DNA of 64,000 bases from Batrachochytrium dendrobatidis JAM81 (Eukaryota; Chytridiomycota; Chytridiomycetes; Rhizophydiales): contig NW_006281109.1 of the NCBI RefSeq assembly GCF_000203795.2, forward strand, positions 506,001 to 570,000. Direction: 5' to 3'. This document shows positions 62,296 to 64,000 of the stretch, piece by piece. Position 1 is the first letter of the stretch; every line of letters starts with the position of its first letter. A model generated the notes under the pieces. The model was not told the origin of the DNA. It was given only the letters and a program-made list of their open reading frames with translations, and ran no database searches. The position numbers and the translations under genes were made by a program.

Positions 62296-64000
62296 TTATT
62301 GGGGTGCACGTGACATTGACTGGTTAATGGACTTTGCAACGGTTTGGAAAAGACGCTCAATTTCTGGAGCACTTGTCACAAAAGTAGAGTCCCAGAAGCT
62401 GTATCTGGGGTTTCTAAACAACTCAATGACTGTAATCAGCAATCCGTAGGGGTGTGGTCGATTGACAATAAGCCGCTCAATAAGTACCCTGTTAAATTGA
62501 TTATATACAATCAATGAAGGATCAAAGTATTGGTTTTAGAAACAAACTTGTCGTCTTACAAGGCTAAAAACGCGATTATGATATATCTACACATTACCTT
62601 GTAATCTGTTCCTGAACAATCTCTTGGCCGGCTTCTACAAAAAGGTATAGCAGCACACAGCTAAAGTAGTGAGTATGGCTATTGGGGTATCGAAGTTGGT
62701 TTGCAATGGCGCATAGCACCAGGTAACGTCCTAAAGTATTGGCGTATAGTTTAGTATATACAATGAAGATTAAAGTCAAGAACCAGTATCAAACACATCA
62801 GCTGTGAGTTGCTGCAACCATACCTTCTGTATCCATATCAACAACAAGCTGTTGAAAAATATCCATTGGCGCACTATGAGGAACCAGAAAACTTGCTTGT
62901 TGTTTTTGCTGAGCTTGTGCAATGGCTTGAATTCCAACATAAAGAACAAGTGCGTTGATTGCACAAACATTGTATTTGGAGGTAGGTTTGGACAACGGCT
63001 CTTTTAACAAAAGTTTACTCTGCAACTCGGTCAAAAACGACACTGGACCACGGGAAGATAAGTAGTCATCTATATCCTGCTTCAAATTATTCTCAGTGAG
63101 ACTACACGTATAGTCGGACAGTATTGGAGGAGACTGGTTGATTTCTGGGAGTAAATCAACCTTGAGATTAGGAGTAAAAGGATCAGGAAATCGCATATTT
63201 CGAGGGAAATCGCTGAGAATTAAATTTCGCAATTGGATACAGGTATGCGGAATAACATCAACAAGGCTGACATGATAGTCACATAAAAATCCTGGGAAAT
63301 CTCGCAAGAGTACTAATACAACGCGAAGTGTTCCTCGATACAAAAGACGTGTTGTGTCAGATAATTGATCTTGCTGAAGAAACGGCCCAATAAATTTAAA
63401 CAGTTCGACTAGTAATCTTTGGTAATAGGGCCAGAGCTAAATAAAACATTGACATTCAACCAACATGATCAATTAGAAACCATAGACTGCATAAGATCAA
63501 TATATACAAGCAATGATTGCTGTATCCCACTTGATGCAATAATAACAAATATTCAAGCGTAAATATGATTACACACCCGCTGGCCATCTGCAAGCAAAAG
63601 TTTAGGCATAAACTGTCTATGTGAAATCAGTTGAAGCCATGCAAATGCAAATCCTGGAAGGAAATTAGGTTGCAGTGTATGGAATGTGTTGCTAGAAAAA
63701 ATAGCTGTGAGTTTAAACATTGCAGTAGTTGACAGCTAAATCAATATACATGGGTTTACCTGATTGCCGTAAAAATATGAGCATGAATGCCTCCAAGTCT
63801 TGCTTCAAATAGATGCAAGTCATTTAACAAACTCGAAAACAACCGAAGGAATGGCTTTTGATTGAAGCGCAGCTGATTTTGCTCATGTGAATGGATAAGA
63901 ACTAGCACAATGATGGATAAAACCCGAGCAGTAAAACTAAGACGCGCTTTGTTGTAGTCTACACCAGTAGAATCTCTATAATATGAAATAAGCAAGACAG
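62296..64000 (-). CDS. NOT1: CCR4-NOT scaffold NOT1/CNOT1, C-terminal part (partial at right edge)
   Basis: Scaffold of the CCR4-NOT deadenylase. Exons in the window: from beyond 64000 to 63760, 63691-63577, 63436-62824, 62730-62598, 62488-62296, with TAA at 62296-62298; about 430 residues of the Not1 superfamily homology domain. Matches: [82 protein letters not shown] and [19 protein letters not shown], ending in [13 protein letters not shown]. These conserved blocks bind the NOT2-NOT3/5 module in the family. The coding start lies to the right, outside the window. Identity is secure. Confidence 0.95.

Noticed and set aside
1..64000. CRISPR arrays, bacterial operons, phage or viral genes, secondary-metabolite clusters, tRNA or rRNA genes
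   Set aside because: None seen. The tandem repeats present are short, degenerate and without unique spacers; all recognisable genes are ordinary conserved eukaryotic genes.

Overview
This is a eukaryotic nuclear window with short introns (mostly about 50-150 nt), AT-rich spacers and small intergenic distances. The gene content is fungal, but two genes are confined to organisms with motile flagella: HYDIN (axonemal central pair) and RABL2 (ciliary small GTPase). A Rho kinase (ROCK/MRCK type), which Dikarya lack, is also present. Together these point to a zoosporic fungus, most likely a chytrid of the Batrachochytrium kind. The phylum is well supported; the genus is inference. There is one assembly gap of 100 N at 44909-45008.

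Layout. 1-8962 (-) is the N-terminal half of HYDIN, running off the left edge. 9133-11106 (+) is an R3H-SUZ protein. 11129-13036 (-) is phosphatidylglycerophosphate synthase PGS1. 13451-19718 is copy 1 of a duplicated segment carrying an ataxin-2/Pbp1 gene (15300-19145). 19780-20832 (+) is SmD2. 20874-24163 (-) is glutamine-dependent NAD synthetase. 24777-25392 (+) is an unrecognised small gene. 25500-31520 (-) is the ROCK-like kinase. 31789-34975 (+) is the Rix7/NVL AAA ATPase. 35419-37369 (-) is COX15. 38245-39168 (+) is RABL2. 39989-41758 (-) is chorismate synthase. 42322-43880 (-) is SGT2/SGTA. 44009-44802 (+) is an SDF2-like MIR protein. 45115-46657 (-) is a BRD8-like bromodomain protein cut by the gap. 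46917-47475 (+) is SmE. 48140-49063 (-) is a GST-kappa. 49400-50726 (+) is NIFK/Nop15. 50941-57208 is copy 2 of the ataxin-2 segment. 57502-58573 (+) is COX subunit IV/5. 58854-59666 (+) is NXT1/p15. 60046-61933 (+) is Sgf73/ataxin-7. 62296-64000 (-) is the C-terminus of NOT1.

Exon models were built by hand from homology, splice sites and reading-frame bookkeeping. For complete genes the exon lengths sum to a whole number of codons. The main uncertain points are HYDIN exon 5/6, NXT1 exon 1 and Sgf73 exons 2-4.

The most unusual structural feature is a 6,268-bp direct duplication, 37,490 bp apart, with only five substitutions and no indels noticed. It carries a complete ataxin-2 gene. Its left breakpoint lies inside the terminal inverted repeat of a MITE-like element. 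At least five members of that short inverted-repeat family lie in the window, three of them within about 15 bp of a coding sequence. I found no prokaryotic-type system, CRISPR array, tRNA or rRNA. Many genes here act in RNA metabolism (two Sm proteins, ataxin-2, NOT1, NXT1, R3H-SUZ, Nop15, Rix7), but nothing suggests they are coordinately organised.
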